Shown: positions 1-6,211, counted from the stretch's first letter. The stretch: DNA of 9,483 nucleotides from Candidatus Peribacteraceae bacterium (GCA_018061525.1 JAGOUB010000028.1:1-9483), one strand, 5' to 3'. Notes: generated by a model from the letters alone, not told the origin. Numbers and translations are program-made.

Positions 1-1
1 G

Positions 2-697
2 CTCACCGAGGCCGTCCGCCGCAAGCCCTACTCCGTCGTCCTCTTCGATGAGATCGAGAAGGCGCACCCCGAGTTCTTCAACCTGCTCCTGCAGATCCTG
101 GAGGACGGCGTGCTCACCGACGGCTCGGGCAAGCAGGTCGACTTCCGCAATACCGTCATCGTCATGACCAGCAACGTCGGCGCCAAGAAGCTGACGCAGC
201 AGGCCGCCAAGATCGGCTTCAAGGTCGACGACGAGGCCGCCAAGACCGAGGAGAAGGAGTACGAGGCCCGCCGCCAGGAGGTGCTCTCGGAGCTGAAGGA
301 GCACATGCGCCCCGAGTTCCTCAACCGCATCGACCACATCATCGTCTTCAACGCCCTCACGCAGGCGCACATCCAGAAGATCGTGAAGATCCACCTCGAC
401 GCCTTCCGCGCCCGCCTCAAGGGCCAGGGCTACCAGCTCAAGGTCTCGCCCAAGGCCGTCGCCCATCTGGGACTGCACGGCTTCGACCCCGAGTACGGTG
501 CCCGCCCGGTCCGCCGCGTCATCCAGGAGCGCCTGGAAGATGAACTGGCCGAGCAGATCTTGAAGGGCATGTTCGCGCCCGGCGACACCGTCGTGATCGA
601 CGTGGCCGAAGGCGACCGCCTGACCTTCAACCGCGGCGAGTCGGCCGATAAGGCCGTGGCCGCCGAGACGGCCGAAGTGGAGGAAGTGACGGCCTGA
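2..697 (+). CDS. clpC: ATP-dependent Clp protease ATP-binding subunit ClpC, C-terminal part (5' end outside window)
   Basis: This is the last 231 residues of a class I Clp/Hsp100 AAA+ unfoldase. In the family, a hexamer unfolds substrate proteins and threads them into the ClpP chamber in the cytoplasm. The fragment starts just before the Walker B strand of the second AAA+ domain (VVLFDEIEKAH, acidic pair D16/E17 of the fragment). It continues through sensor 1 (MTSN, 55-58) and the arginine-finger motif (RPEFLNRID, finger R109), then the small lid domain with sensor 2 (GARPVRR, 167-172). ClpC rather than ClpB is favoured by the RKPYSVVLFDEIEKAHPE wording and by the charged segment (about 70-100) before RPEFLNRID. 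The protein ends in an acidic tail after residue 200. It stops at TGA and is followed by a hairpin. The ClpP-binding loop and first AAA+ domain lie upstream and cannot be checked. Confidence 0.93.
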   Translation, partial: LTEAVRRKPYSVVLFDEIEKAHPEFFNLLLQILEDGVLTDGSGKQVDFRNTVIVMTSNVGAKKLTQQAAKIGFKVDDEAAKTEEKEYEARRQEVLSELKEHMRPEFLNRIDHIIVFNALTQAHIQKIVKIHLDAFRARLKGQGYQLKVSPKAVAHLGLHGFDPEYGARPVRRVIQERLEDELAEQILKGMFAPGDTVVIDVAEGDRLTFNRGESADKAVAAETAEVEEVTA

Positions 698-713
698 TCA
701 CCACGTAAAAAGA

Positions 714-740
714 AGCCCCTCGTGCGAAACACGAGGGGCT
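714..740. terminator. Hairpin between convergent clpC and the 760-1167 gene
   Basis: There is a perfect 11-bp stem (714-724 with 730-740) around a 5-nt loop. On the plus strand it is not followed by a T run. On the minus strand it is followed by TTCTTTTTA (701-713 reversed). It is therefore a proper intrinsic terminator for the minus-strand gene and perhaps a weaker one for clpC. Confidence 0.8.
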
Positions 741-759
741 GATTGGCGTTGCCCGGCCG

Positions 760-1167
760 TCAGTAGGACGGGAAGGGCGAGGAGGAGATGGGCAGCGGCA
801 CGCCCTGATGGCGCTCGTAGCTCACGACGGCGATCTCACGGAAGATCAGGTCGCGCGCCAGTGAGGTGCTGTATCTGAAGGCAGGGGCATTGCCGAGGCC
901 CGAACAGAAGTGCTGCAGCAGCAGGAAGTGTCGACATGGCCGCAGGGACCAGCAATCGAGTGCGGCCAGGTCCGCCTCAGTGAGAAGGGCGCTGGCGCAA
1001 TGCAGGAGCAGCAGCAGATCCACCTCGGGCTCGATCTCCGGAATCCGGTAGTCGAAGCTCATCATGATGCGCGGCGGCAGAGGCAGGCTCTCGATGACCG
1101 GCAGGCAGTCGGCCAGCCAAGCGCGCCGCGCGTGCTGGCAGCCGATCACCGTCATACGAATCGTCAT
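760..1167 (-). CDS. Unrecognised 135-aa protein with own strong promoter
   Basis: I do not recognise this protein. It has 135 residues with alternating predicted strands and helices: hydrophobic strands MTVIGC (5-10), RIMMSF (33-38), LLLLLHC (51-57) and HFLLLQHF (80-87), with helices between. That pattern could suit a small Rossmann- or receiver-like fold, but this is only a guess. It has six cysteines, high for its neighbourhood, and no signal peptide or clear membrane segment. The ATG at 1167 was chosen because GGAGA lies 8 nt upstream; a second in-frame ATG is at 1155. Reality is supported by a near-consensus sigma-70 promoter (1228-1255), the Shine-Dalgarno and a minus-strand terminator just past the stop. 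The opposite strand is also open here (910-1278) but has no such signals. GC content looks lower than in clpC. Confidence 0.7.
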   Translation of the reverse strand: MTIRMTVIGCQHARRAWLADCLPVIESLPLPPRIMMSFDYRIPEIEPEVDLLLLLHCASALLTEADLAALDCWSLRPCRHFLLLQHFCSGLGNAPAFRYSTSLARDLIFREIAVVSYERHQGVPLPISSSPFPSY

Positions 1168-1227
1168 AGACCGTGTCTCCAGTGCTCTCAAAGTGCAGCA
1201 TTTGTCTTTTCTGCGAAACCATTGCTT

Positions 1228-1255
1228 ACTATAAAACCATGGGTTTATTTGTCAA
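1228..1255 (-). promoter_or_regulatory. Sigma-70-type promoter for the 760-1167 gene
   Basis: Read on the minus strand, TTGACA (1255-1250) is a perfect -35. A 16-bp spacer follows, then TATAGT (1233-1228), 5 of 6 to the -10 consensus. Transcription should begin near 1221, giving a leader of about 54 nt. The leader contains a direct repeat of GCACT, 11 bp start to start (1181-1196). Confidence 0.8.
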
Positions 1256-1287
1256 TGAACAGAGAGAATCGCGATTGAGGTCCGTCC

Positions 1288-1316
1288 TTTAGGAAAGCCT
1301 ATTTACGTGCTATAAT
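1288..1316 (+). promoter_or_regulatory. Extended -10 promoter for the PrgI operon
   Basis: A perfect TATAAT at 1311-1316 is preceded by TGC (1308-1310), the extended -10 signature. The -35 (TTTAGG, 1288-1293, spacer 17) is poor, as is usual for extended -10 promoters. The predicted start near 1323 leaves a leader of about 20 nt without a Shine-Dalgarno sequence. Confidence 0.75.
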
Positions 1317-1342
1317 GACTAGATCCCCGCACACTCAGACCA

Positions 1343-1894
1343 ATGCCCATCGACGCCGTCAAAATCCCGCAGAACGTCTACATTGAGGACCGCATCGTCG
1401 GTCCCCTGACGCTGCGCCAGATCTTGACCGTCGCGCTGGGCGGCGGCTTCAGTTACATCCTCTACATCACAGCCCAGAAGATCTACGGCACACCGAACCT
1501 GATCCTCACCATCATCCTCTGGATCCCGGCGGCACTGTCGGTCGTGTTCGCCTTCGTGACCGTGAACGACCTGAGCATCCTCCGCCTGCTGCTGCTCGCC
1601 TTCGAGAGCATGAATAAGCCGGCCACCCGCGTCTTTGAGCCGCGCGTCGGCATCTCGGTGAACATCAAGACGGCCATCACGCCCGAGCCCGAGAAGAAGG
1701 CCGCGCCGCCCACAGCTTCGGCCACCAACGCCAGCTTCGCCGACCTCAGCGTCGTTCTCGACCGCAGCGCCCCCCGCCCGATCACCGTCGCCGCTCCCGA
1801 ACCAGAAGCGCCCGCCGAGCCGGTGCGCGCCCGCTCCTCCATCCTCTCGAATCCCCCCGCCCCCGCTCCCCTCATCCGCGACCTCTCCGCATGA
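1343..1894 (+). CDS. PrgI family membrane protein
   Basis: This 183-aa protein opens with the typical PrgI-family N-terminus (IPQNVYIEDRIVGPLTLRQ, 8-26). Two close membrane segments follow (about 26-47 and 52-74), then a conserved NDLSILRLLLLAFESM stretch and the 'K-P-x-x-R-V-F' box at 92-98. In Gram-positive conjugation systems PrgI-type proteins are small inner-membrane parts of the type IV secretion channel, thought to correspond to VirB3. In Patescibacteria they occur widely, beside VirB4/TraC-like genes. The tail (110-183) is rich in alanine and proline and probably disordered; it is longer than in the minimal PrgI proteins I know. No Shine-Dalgarno precedes the ATG. The stop overlaps the next start as ATGA, so the two genes are probably translationally coupled. 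The DNA-transfer role is inferred from the family only. Confidence 0.85.
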   Translation: MPIDAVKIPQNVYIEDRIVGPLTLRQILTVALGGGFSYILYITAQKIYGTPNLILTIILWIPAALSVVFAFVTVNDLSILRLLLLAFESMNKPATRVFEPRVGISVNIKTAITPEPEKKAAPPTASATNASFADLSVVLDRSAPRPITVAAPEPEAPAEPVRARSSILSNPPAPAPLIRDLSA

Positions 1895-2610
1895 CCGACC
1901 CCGTCACCCCTCCTTCCAGCGTGAAGCAGCGCAAGCGCAAGCCCGGCGCATCCACGCAGCGGTTCCTCCCCATCGCGGAGATCCGCGGCGACACGCTGGC
2001 GCTCAAGAACGGCGGCCTGCGCGCGATCATCGCCATCGAGGCTCTCAACTTTAACCTGAAGAGCGAGGTGGAGCAGCAGGCCATCATCGCCGGTTACGGT
2101 GCCTTCGTGAACACGCTCACCTTCCCGCTGCAGATCGTCATGCGTTCCACCAAGACGAACGTGGACGAGTACCTCAACACCCTTAGCGCGCTGGGTGCCC
2201 AGCAGAAGAACGAGCGCCTGGCCGAACAGACCGACGCCTACGTGCGCTTCATCCAGCGCATGCTCGACGTGGCCGACATCATGCAGAAGCGCTTCTACGT
2301 GGTGGTGCCGCTCGACCGCGCCGTGCGCCACAAGACGCTGCTGGAGCAGTTCTTCGAGTGGCTCAGCCCCGACGACACCGCCGCCAAGGCCGCCCAGCGC
2401 GCCCGTGAGTTCCAGAACTACAGCAAGCAGCTGACCGAGCGCGTGGACCTGGTGGCCGCCGGCCTGAATAACATCGGCCTGCACACGCGCCGTCTCAACA
2501 CGCGCGACCTGCTCGAGCTCTTCTACCAGATCTACAACCCAAAGACCTCGCAGGAGCAGAAGATCCCGCAGGACCTGGGCCCGCTGCACGAGGACGGCAC
2601 GAAGCTCTGA
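1891..2610 (+). CDS. Stand-alone VirB4/TraC N-terminal-domain protein
   Basis: This 239-aa protein resembles the non-ATPase N-terminal domain of VirB4/TraC-type conjugation ATPases. Recognisable parts are QRFLPIAEIRGDTLALKNGG (24-43), the strand RAIIAIEALNFNL (44-56), LTFPLQIVMRSTKTNVDEYL (76-95) and the KRFYVVVPLDRA strand (about 131-142). It ends after a helical segment (LTERVDLVAAGLNNIGLHTRRL) and has no Walker A or Walker B motif, so it is not an ATPase. A basic patch (KQRKRK) lies near the N-terminus. It should sit on the cytoplasmic face near PrgI, with which it overlaps by 4 bp. A strong terminator follows immediately and no VirB4 ATPase gene follows, although one is often next in related loci. 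The domain assignment is from sequence resemblance; function is inferred. Confidence 0.8.
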   Translation: MTDPVTPPSSVKQRKRKPGASTQRFLPIAEIRGDTLALKNGGLRAIIAIEALNFNLKSEVEQQAIIAGYGAFVNTLTFPLQIVMRSTKTNVDEYLNTLSALGAQQKNERLAEQTDAYVRFIQRMLDVADIMQKRFYVVVPLDRAVRHKTLLEQFFEWLSPDDTAAKAAQRAREFQNYSKQLTERVDLVAAGLNNIGLHTRRLNTRDLLELFYQIYNPKTSQEQKIPQDLGPLHEDGTKL

Positions 2611-2614
2611 TACC

Positions 2615-2646
2615 AAAAGACCCTCGTCCAGCGAGGGTCTTTTTTT
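2615..2646 (+). terminator. Intrinsic terminator of the PrgI operon
   Basis: A 9-bp stem (2618-2626 with 2632-2640) and 5-nt loop are followed by a run of seven T (2640-2646). The AAAA before the stem can pair with part of the T run, so it may also work, more weakly, for the minus-strand nitroreductase that converges on it. Confidence 0.92.
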
Positions 2647-2664
2647 GAAGCGATAAGGGAATGG

Positions 2665-3294
2665 TCAGCGCTGTTCGATAAGCGTCTCGGCCGGGAAGCG
2701 CACCTTCTTGTAGGCGGCGTGCTTGTCGTCGGCAGCGCGGTAGCCAAGCGGGCAAAGCAGCACTGGCATCCAAGGTGAGTCCGTCAGGCCGAGCTCCTGC
2801 TCGTAGGCCTTAGGGTCGAAGCCCTCCATCGGCGTGCTGTCGATCCCCTTCTCGGCCGCGGCCGCGAGCAGGAAACCCAGTGCGATGTAGACCTGGCGCG
2901 CGGCCCACTCGGAGGCAGCCGCCGGGCCCTTGCCGGCAACGGCATTGAGCAGCATGTCGCGCAGTCCGGCGAGCGCCTCGATGGGCGCGCCGCGGACCTC
3001 GGACATGTGCTGAATGTAGCCATCGATGTACTCGGGAGTCACATTCTTGAGGGCACAGAGCACCACCAGGTGCGAAGCCTCGCTGATCTGGCTCTGGTGC
3101 CAGGAATGCGTCTGGAGCTTTTTGCGCAGCTCGGGGTCGGTGACGACGATGAAGTGCCACGGCTGCAGGCCGAAAGACGACGGCGCGAGGGTGAGTGCCT
3201 GGAGCAGCTCCTGCAGGTCGGCGTCGGAAAGCTTCTTGGTCGGGTCGAAGGACTTGGTGGCGTAGCGCCACTCGAAGGCTGGGATGAGCGTCAT
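2665..3294 (-). CDS. NAD(P)H-dependent nitroreductase (NfsB-like, FMN)
   Basis: This 209-aa flavoprotein belongs to the nitroreductase family. These enzymes are homodimers with FMN that use NAD(P)H to reduce nitroaromatics, quinones or flavins. Family marks are the N-terminal FMN-phosphate region EWRYATKSFDPTKKL (8-22), LAPSSFGLQPWHFIVV (36-51), GFLLAAAAEKGIDSTPMEGFDP (140-161) and the C-terminal LCPLGYRAADDK (180-191). PMEGFDP places it nearest the NfsB type. Length matches the family. I chose the ATG at 3294: family members normally start a few residues before WRYATK, and a TATAGT box ends 6 nt upstream, so the mRNA would begin at this ATG. An in-frame GTG at 3327 would fall inside the -35 box. 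It is a single gene, divergent from S1. The physiological substrate cannot be told. Confidence 0.92.
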   Translation of the reverse strand: MTLIPAFEWRYATKSFDPTKKLSDADLQELLQALTLAPSSFGLQPWHFIVVTDPELRKKLQTHSWHQSQISEASHLVVLCALKNVTPEYIDGYIQHMSEVRGAPIEALAGLRDMLLNAVAGKGPAAASEWAARQVYIALGFLLAAAAEKGIDSTPMEGFDPKAYEQELGLTDSPWMPVLLCPLGYRAADDKHAAYKKVRFPAETLIEQR

Positions 3295-3300
3295 GGGGTC

Positions 3301-3329
3301 ACTATACTTTTTAAAGTGACTCGGCACAA
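3301..3329 (-). promoter_or_regulatory. Promoter giving a probably leaderless nitroreductase mRNA
   Basis: Read on the minus strand: TTGTGC (3329-3324), 17-bp spacer, TATAGT (3306-3301). Only six bases separate the -10 box from the ATG, so the expected transcription start is the A of the start codon. Confidence 0.7.
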
Positions 3330-3358
3330 GGAAGACGCGCCCGGAATCATAAGAGAAT

Positions 3359-3386
3359 TTGACAATAGGCGCTCCGTCCGTAGAAT
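3359..3386 (+). promoter_or_regulatory. Sigma-70-type promoter for S1
   Basis: A perfect TTGACA (3359-3364), a 16-bp spacer and TAGAAT (3381-3386, 5 of 6) form a strong promoter, as expected for a ribosomal protein. A 5-bp inverted repeat with a 3-nt centre (CCGTA / TACGG, 3378-3390) covers the -10 box and could be an operator or chance. The predicted start is near 3393. Confidence 0.8.
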
Positions 3387-3392
3387 ACGGCC

Positions 3393-3460
3393 ATCTTCCG
3401 GACGCCGCTCGTGCAAGGGCGCCGGACCCCTTACTTCCCCTCTTGCACCCCTCCTTTCTT
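3393..3460 (+). promoter_or_regulatory. S1 mRNA 5' leader with hairpin and 16S-3'-end-like sequence
   Basis: The leader is about 68 nt and has no Shine-Dalgarno sequence. GTGCAAG (3411-3417) can pair with CTTGCAC (3442-3448), forming a 7-bp stem that may gain a few pairs inside. Directly after it, CCTCCTTTCT (3450-3459) reproduces the anti-Shine-Dalgarno end of 16S rRNA as known in Bacillus, one base before the ATG. S1 genes in other bacteria are autoregulated through leaders with no strong Shine-Dalgarno, so this may be a feedback site. That role is inference. Confidence 0.45.
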
Positions 3461-4792
3461 ATGGCAAAAAAGATCTACGCTGCGCCGACCGGCCCGATGG
3501 CCGAGCTCATGAAGTCCTCCCCCGCCGTGTTCCGCGCGGAGCCGGGCGAGCTCGTCGAAGGCACCGTCGTCTTCCGCGGCAAGAACAAGATCCTCATCGA
3601 TCTCCGCGGCGTGGCCACGGGCATCATCTCGGGCCGCGAGCTCCGCGACTCGTTCAACACGTTCAAGGACCTCAAGGAAGGCGACCAGGTCGCCGCGCTC
3701 GTCCTCGAAGAGGAGAGCGACGAGGGCCTCGTCATCATGTCGCTCCGCATGGCCAGCCAGAAGAAGGCCTGGGACCGCTTCCACGACATGGTGGCCGCCG
3801 AGCAGACCATGAAGTTCACGGCCCAGGAGGCCAACAAGGGCGGACTCATCGCCAACATCGACGGCATCCGCGCCTTCCTCCCCGTCTCGCAGCTCTCGCC
3901 CATCAACTACCCGCGCGTGGGCAACTCGGACGCCGGCGAGATCATCAACCGCCTCAAGAAGTTCATCGGCCACACCTTCACCGTCAAGATCGTCACGATG
4001 GACGAGGAGGCCGGCAAGATCGTCGTCTCCGAGCGCGACGCCATGGCCGAGGAGCGCGCCAAGGCCCTCGAGCACCTCAAGATCGGCGACGTGAAGGAGG
4101 GTGCCGTCAGCGGCATCGTGAAGTTCGGTCTGTTCGTCACCTTCGAGGGACTCGAGGGTCTCGTCCACATCTCCGAGATCGCCTGGGGACACGTCAAGAA
4201 CCCCTCCGAGCACGCCGAGGTGGGCGACCGCGTGACCGTGAAGGTCATCGGTGTCGACGGCGACAAGCTCTCGCTCTCCATGAAGCAGCTGACCAAGGAC
4301 CCGTGGGAGGAGGTGGCCGAGCGCTACCCCGTGGGCAAGAAGGTCTCCGGTACGGTCGTGCGCTTCGCCGACTACGGCGCCTTCCTCCGCCTGGAGAAGG
4401 ACATCAACGGCCTCGTGCACCTCTCCGAGATTGCGCACCAGAAGGTGAACGATCCGTCCGAGGCCCTCACGATCGGCCAGAAGGTAGAGGCCCAGGTCAT
4501 CAACATCGATGTCGACGAGCGCCGCATCGGCCTCTCGATCAAGGCCCTCAAGCCCATCGACAAGGAGACGCTCGCCCTGCTCCAGAAGGAGCGCGAGGCC
4601 GAGGAGAAGGCCAAGGCCGAGGGTGCCTCCGAAAAGAAGGAGGAGGAGTCGTCCGCCGACGGCTTCGTGGCCAGCAAGACCGGCAAGAAGTACTACCCGG
4701 CCGCGTCGGCCGCCGCCGACAAGATCAAGGACGAGAACCGCGTCGCCTTCGCCACCGCCGAGGAGGCCGAGGCCGCCGGATACGAGGCCTGA
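3461..4792 (+). CDS. rpsA: 30S ribosomal protein S1 with C-terminal Ada-like module
   Basis: This 443-aa protein has four S1 (OB-fold RNA-binding) domains at about 28-97, 114-193, 208-277 and 290-363. Domains 3 and 4 are the most canonical (KFGLFVTFEGLEGLVHISEI; ADYGAFLRLEKDINGLVHLSEI). Domains 1 and 2 are divergent, as in ribosome-anchoring domains. Four domains is shorter than the six of E. coli and usual for several other phyla. S1 helps the 30S subunit capture mRNA, especially messages without a Shine-Dalgarno, which suits this genome. A charged Lys/Glu linker (366-400) leads to a 40-residue module starting FVASKTGKKYYP (402-413) and ending EEAEAAGYEA, resembling the Ada-type metal-binding module but without cysteines. 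ATG 3461 was chosen because an upstream in-frame TTG lies inside the -35 box. It has its own promoter and terminator. Confidence 0.95.
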   Translation: MAKKIYAAPTGPMAELMKSSPAVFRAEPGELVEGTVVFRGKNKILIDLRGVATGIISGRELRDSFNTFKDLKEGDQVAALVLEEESDEGLVIMSLRMASQKKAWDRFHDMVAAEQTMKFTAQEANKGGLIANIDGIRAFLPVSQLSPINYPRVGNSDAGEIINRLKKFIGHTFTVKIVTMDEEAGKIVVSERDAMAEERAKALEHLKIGDVKEGAVSGIVKFGLFVTFEGLEGLVHISEIAWGHVKNPSEHAEVGDRVTVKVIGVDGDKLSLSMKQLTKDPWEEVAERYPVGKKVSGTVVRFADYGAFLRLEKDINGLVHLSEIAHQKVNDPSEALTIGQKVEAQVINIDVDERRIGLSIKALKPIDKETLALLQKEREAEEKAKAEGASEKKEEESSADGFVASKTGKKYYPAASAAADKIKDENRVAFATAEEAEAAGYEA

Positions 4793-4813
4793 TCATCGCC
4801 TGACCAGCTCAGC

Positions 4814-4850
4814 AAAAGCGGGCCGCCCTCCCAGGATCGGCCCGCTTTTT
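4814..4850. terminator. Bidirectional terminator after S1
   Basis: A 9-bp GC-rich stem (4817-4825 with 4838-4846) has a 12-nt loop. AAAA precedes it and a T run follows (4846-4850). On the minus strand the AAAA becomes TTTT, so it can serve S1 and the convergent small ORF at 4867-5025. Confidence 0.88.
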
Positions 4851-4866
4851 CGGTAGAGATCGACGA

Positions 4867-5025
4867 TCAGGCGGGGGTCTTCTCGGTGTCGTCACCGGCC
4901 GGGCCGGCAGGATCGCGCGGCTCTGGCGGGACGCCGGGCTGGCCGTGGCGGTTGGGCGCGGCACCCACGTCGCGGTCGTCGTCCTCACGATCGCCGGAAG
5001 GCGTGTTGGGCGGCATGCGGTTCAT
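4867..5025 (-). CDS. Possible small acidic, proline-rich protein (52 aa)
   Basis: This is a 52-aa ORF of low complexity: a run of acidic residues (REDDDRD, 13-19), then many prolines and glycines, probably disordered. I do not recognise it. The ATG at 5025 is preceded by a pyrimidine-rich stretch with no Shine-Dalgarno; an in-frame GTG at 5055 would add ten residues. No clear promoter is visible upstream. It is supported only by its position: it fills the gap between S1 and the HAD gene, ends 17 bases from a bidirectional terminator, and no other plausible ORF competes. It could be non-coding. Confidence 0.4.
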   Translation of the reverse strand: MNRMPPNTPSGDREDDDRDVGAAPNRHGQPGVPPEPRDPAGPAGDDTEKTPA

Positions 5026-5116
5026 AAGGAAAGTGGGAAGGAAGTAGACTGCCACCGAAGACGGAAGAAGGAGCGGGGCCTTTCCGAAAAGATCGCGTTT
5101 TTCACTCGTCGTCCGC

Positions 5117-5122
5117 TACCAT
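5117..5122 (+). promoter_or_regulatory. Possible -10 box for the HAD gene
   Basis: TACCAT lies 10 bases before the ATG at 5133, which would leave a leader of only about 4 nt. No convincing -35 is seen at the right distance, so this is a weak call. Confidence 0.35.
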
Positions 5123-5132
5123 CGCGAGACCG

Positions 5133-5780
5133 ATGCAGGCGGTCATCTTCGACTTCGACGGCGTGGTGGTGGACAGCCAGCTGCACTGGGACCGGCTTGG
5201 CGCGGCGCACGTGCAGAAGGTGCTGCCGACCTGGGACGACGAAAAGCAGAAGCGGCTCAAGGGCCACAATAACCAAAACTGTTACGACATCCTGACGCAG
5301 GATTTCGGCTTTGCGATGCCCTACGACGGGTTCGTCACGCACGTCCGCCTGCTCTCGAAGGAGATCTATGAGGTGCACGCCGGACCCACCGCCGGCATCG
5401 AGGCGCTGCTCGACCGCCTGGCGCCGCTCGTTCCCCTGCCCTCCATCGCCTCGGCCAGCGAGCGCCAATGGATCGAGCTGCTGCTCGGACGCATCGCGCT
5501 GCGCGGACGCTTCGGCGACATCACGACCAGCGACGAGGTGGCGCGCAGCAAGCCCGCTCCCGACGTGTACCTCAAGGCCGCCGACAAGCTGGGCCTCGCG
5601 CCCGCCGATTGCCTGGCCATCGAGGACACGGACGCCGGCGGCGCAGCGGCCGCGGCCGCAGGCATGCGCGTGGTGGGCTTCCACCCGCCCGGCCAGGATT
5701 GGCAGGCAATCGCCACGGCCCACCGCCACATCCACAGCTTCGATGAGCTGACGGGAGAAGCCCTCCGCACGGGGATCTGA
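5133..5780 (+). CDS. HAD superfamily phosphatase / beta-phosphoglucomutase-like protein
   Basis: This 215-aa protein is a HAD-superfamily subfamily IA hydrolase. Motif I is FDFDGVVVDS (6-15) with nucleophile D7 and general acid/base D9. Motif II is IASAS (105-109, S107). Motif III is the lysine in RSKPAPD (K140). Motif IV is IEDTDAG (163-169, E164/D165) binding Mg2+. The insert between motifs I and II (about 16-85) is a helical cap, as in beta-phosphoglucomutase and phosphoglycolate phosphatase relatives. The SKPAPDVYL wording and the GM at 177-178 are typical. The real substrate (a sugar phosphate or another phosphomonoester) cannot be told from sequence. It is a cytoplasmic enzyme, a single gene with no Shine-Dalgarno and a -10-like box close to the ATG. 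Confidence 0.9.
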   Translation: MQAVIFDFDGVVVDSQLHWDRLGAAHVQKVLPTWDDEKQKRLKGHNNQNCYDILTQDFGFAMPYDGFVTHVRLLSKEIYEVHAGPTAGIEALLDRLAPLVPLPSIASASERQWIELLLGRIALRGRFGDITTSDEVARSKPAPDVYLKAADKLGLAPADCLAIEDTDAGGAAAAAAGMRVVGFHPPGQDWQAIATAHRHIHSFDELTGEALRTGI

Positions 5781-5789
5781 CAGGTCTGA

Positions 5790-5819
5790 TTGACATGACG
5801 GGTAAGCGCCGCCTATAAC
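5790..5819 (+). promoter_or_regulatory. Sigma-70-type promoter for the 5861-6199 gene
   Basis: A perfect TTGACA (5790-5795), an 18-bp spacer and TATAAC (5814-5819, 5 of 6) form this promoter. The start should be near 5826, giving a leader of about 35 nt that carries a good Shine-Dalgarno. Confidence 0.82.
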
Positions 5820-5860
5820 GGCCCCAGCCATCCGTTCCTTTCACTGCAGGAGAGACAGAC

Positions 5861-6199
5861 ATGGATGCCGTCGCTATCGCCCGGCAGCACTGCCAGTGGC
5901 CGAACCGTTCCATCTACAAACGCGAGCGTTTCGACCTCCATTGGTCGATCGCCGTCGATCACCGGACCGAACGACCGCTGCAAATCGTCGTCACCGACGG
6001 CGAACTGCTCTGGGACCTGGACGTCTTCCGCCCCCTTGATCCCGACGACGACTCGGAGCTCCAGATGGCGCACTTGGATTTCTGGGTGACCGAAGCGAGC
6101 TACGTGCTCGTGCGAAACCTTTCCGACAGGATCATCACCCGTCTGGTCGTCAGCCGCAGCGCCGACGCCAACAAGTTATTGTCCGCCCTGGCCGCCTGA
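5861..6199 (+). CDS. Unrecognised 112-aa protein
   Basis: I do not recognise this protein. It is soluble-looking, with strand-like segments (LHWSIAVDH, 26-34; LQIVVTDGELLWDLDVF, 40-56; LDFWVTEASYVLVRNL, 72-87; RIITRLVVS, 89-97). A short acidic loop (DPDDDSEL, 60-67) and a C-terminal helix follow, so it is probably a small mostly-beta fold. It has no signal peptide or membrane segment. The start is firm: AGGAG (5848-5852) lies 8 nt before the ATG. It is a complete single-gene unit with near-consensus promoter, Shine-Dalgarno and a UUCG-loop terminator 13 nt after the stop, so it is very likely expressed. GC content looks lower than in S1 or the HAD gene. Confidence 0.8.
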   Translation: MDAVAIARQHCQWPNRSIYKRERFDLHWSIAVDHRTERPLQIVVTDGELLWDLDVFRPLDPDDDSELQMAHLDFWVTEASYVLVRNLSDRIITRLVVSRSADANKLLSALAA

Positions 6200-6211
6200 C
6201 GGCCACCTTTC

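Noticed and set aside
910..1278. Plus-strand open frame of 122 codons opposite the 760-1167 gene
   Set aside because: It would run through the minus-strand promoter region and has no promoter or Shine-Dalgarno of its own; the minus strand has promoter, Shine-Dalgarno and terminator.
1483..2616. Minus-strand open frame of 377 codons opposite PrgI and the VirB4-domain gene
   Set aside because: Its leucine/valine/glutamate-biased translation is typical of the antisense of GC-rich coding DNA, and the plus-strand products are recognisable.
3431..4438. Minus-strand open frame of 335 codons opposite S1
   Set aside because: Antisense shadow of S1; biased composition, no start signals or motifs.
3007..4803. 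Long plus-strand open frame (598 codons) over the S1 gene
   Set aside because: It is a shadow of S1 in another frame: arginine/glycine-rich and repetitive, without any domain, while the S1 frame shows four S1 domains.
5022..5831. Minus-strand open frame of 269 codons opposite the HAD gene
   Set aside because: Antisense shadow; the plus strand has all four HAD motifs.
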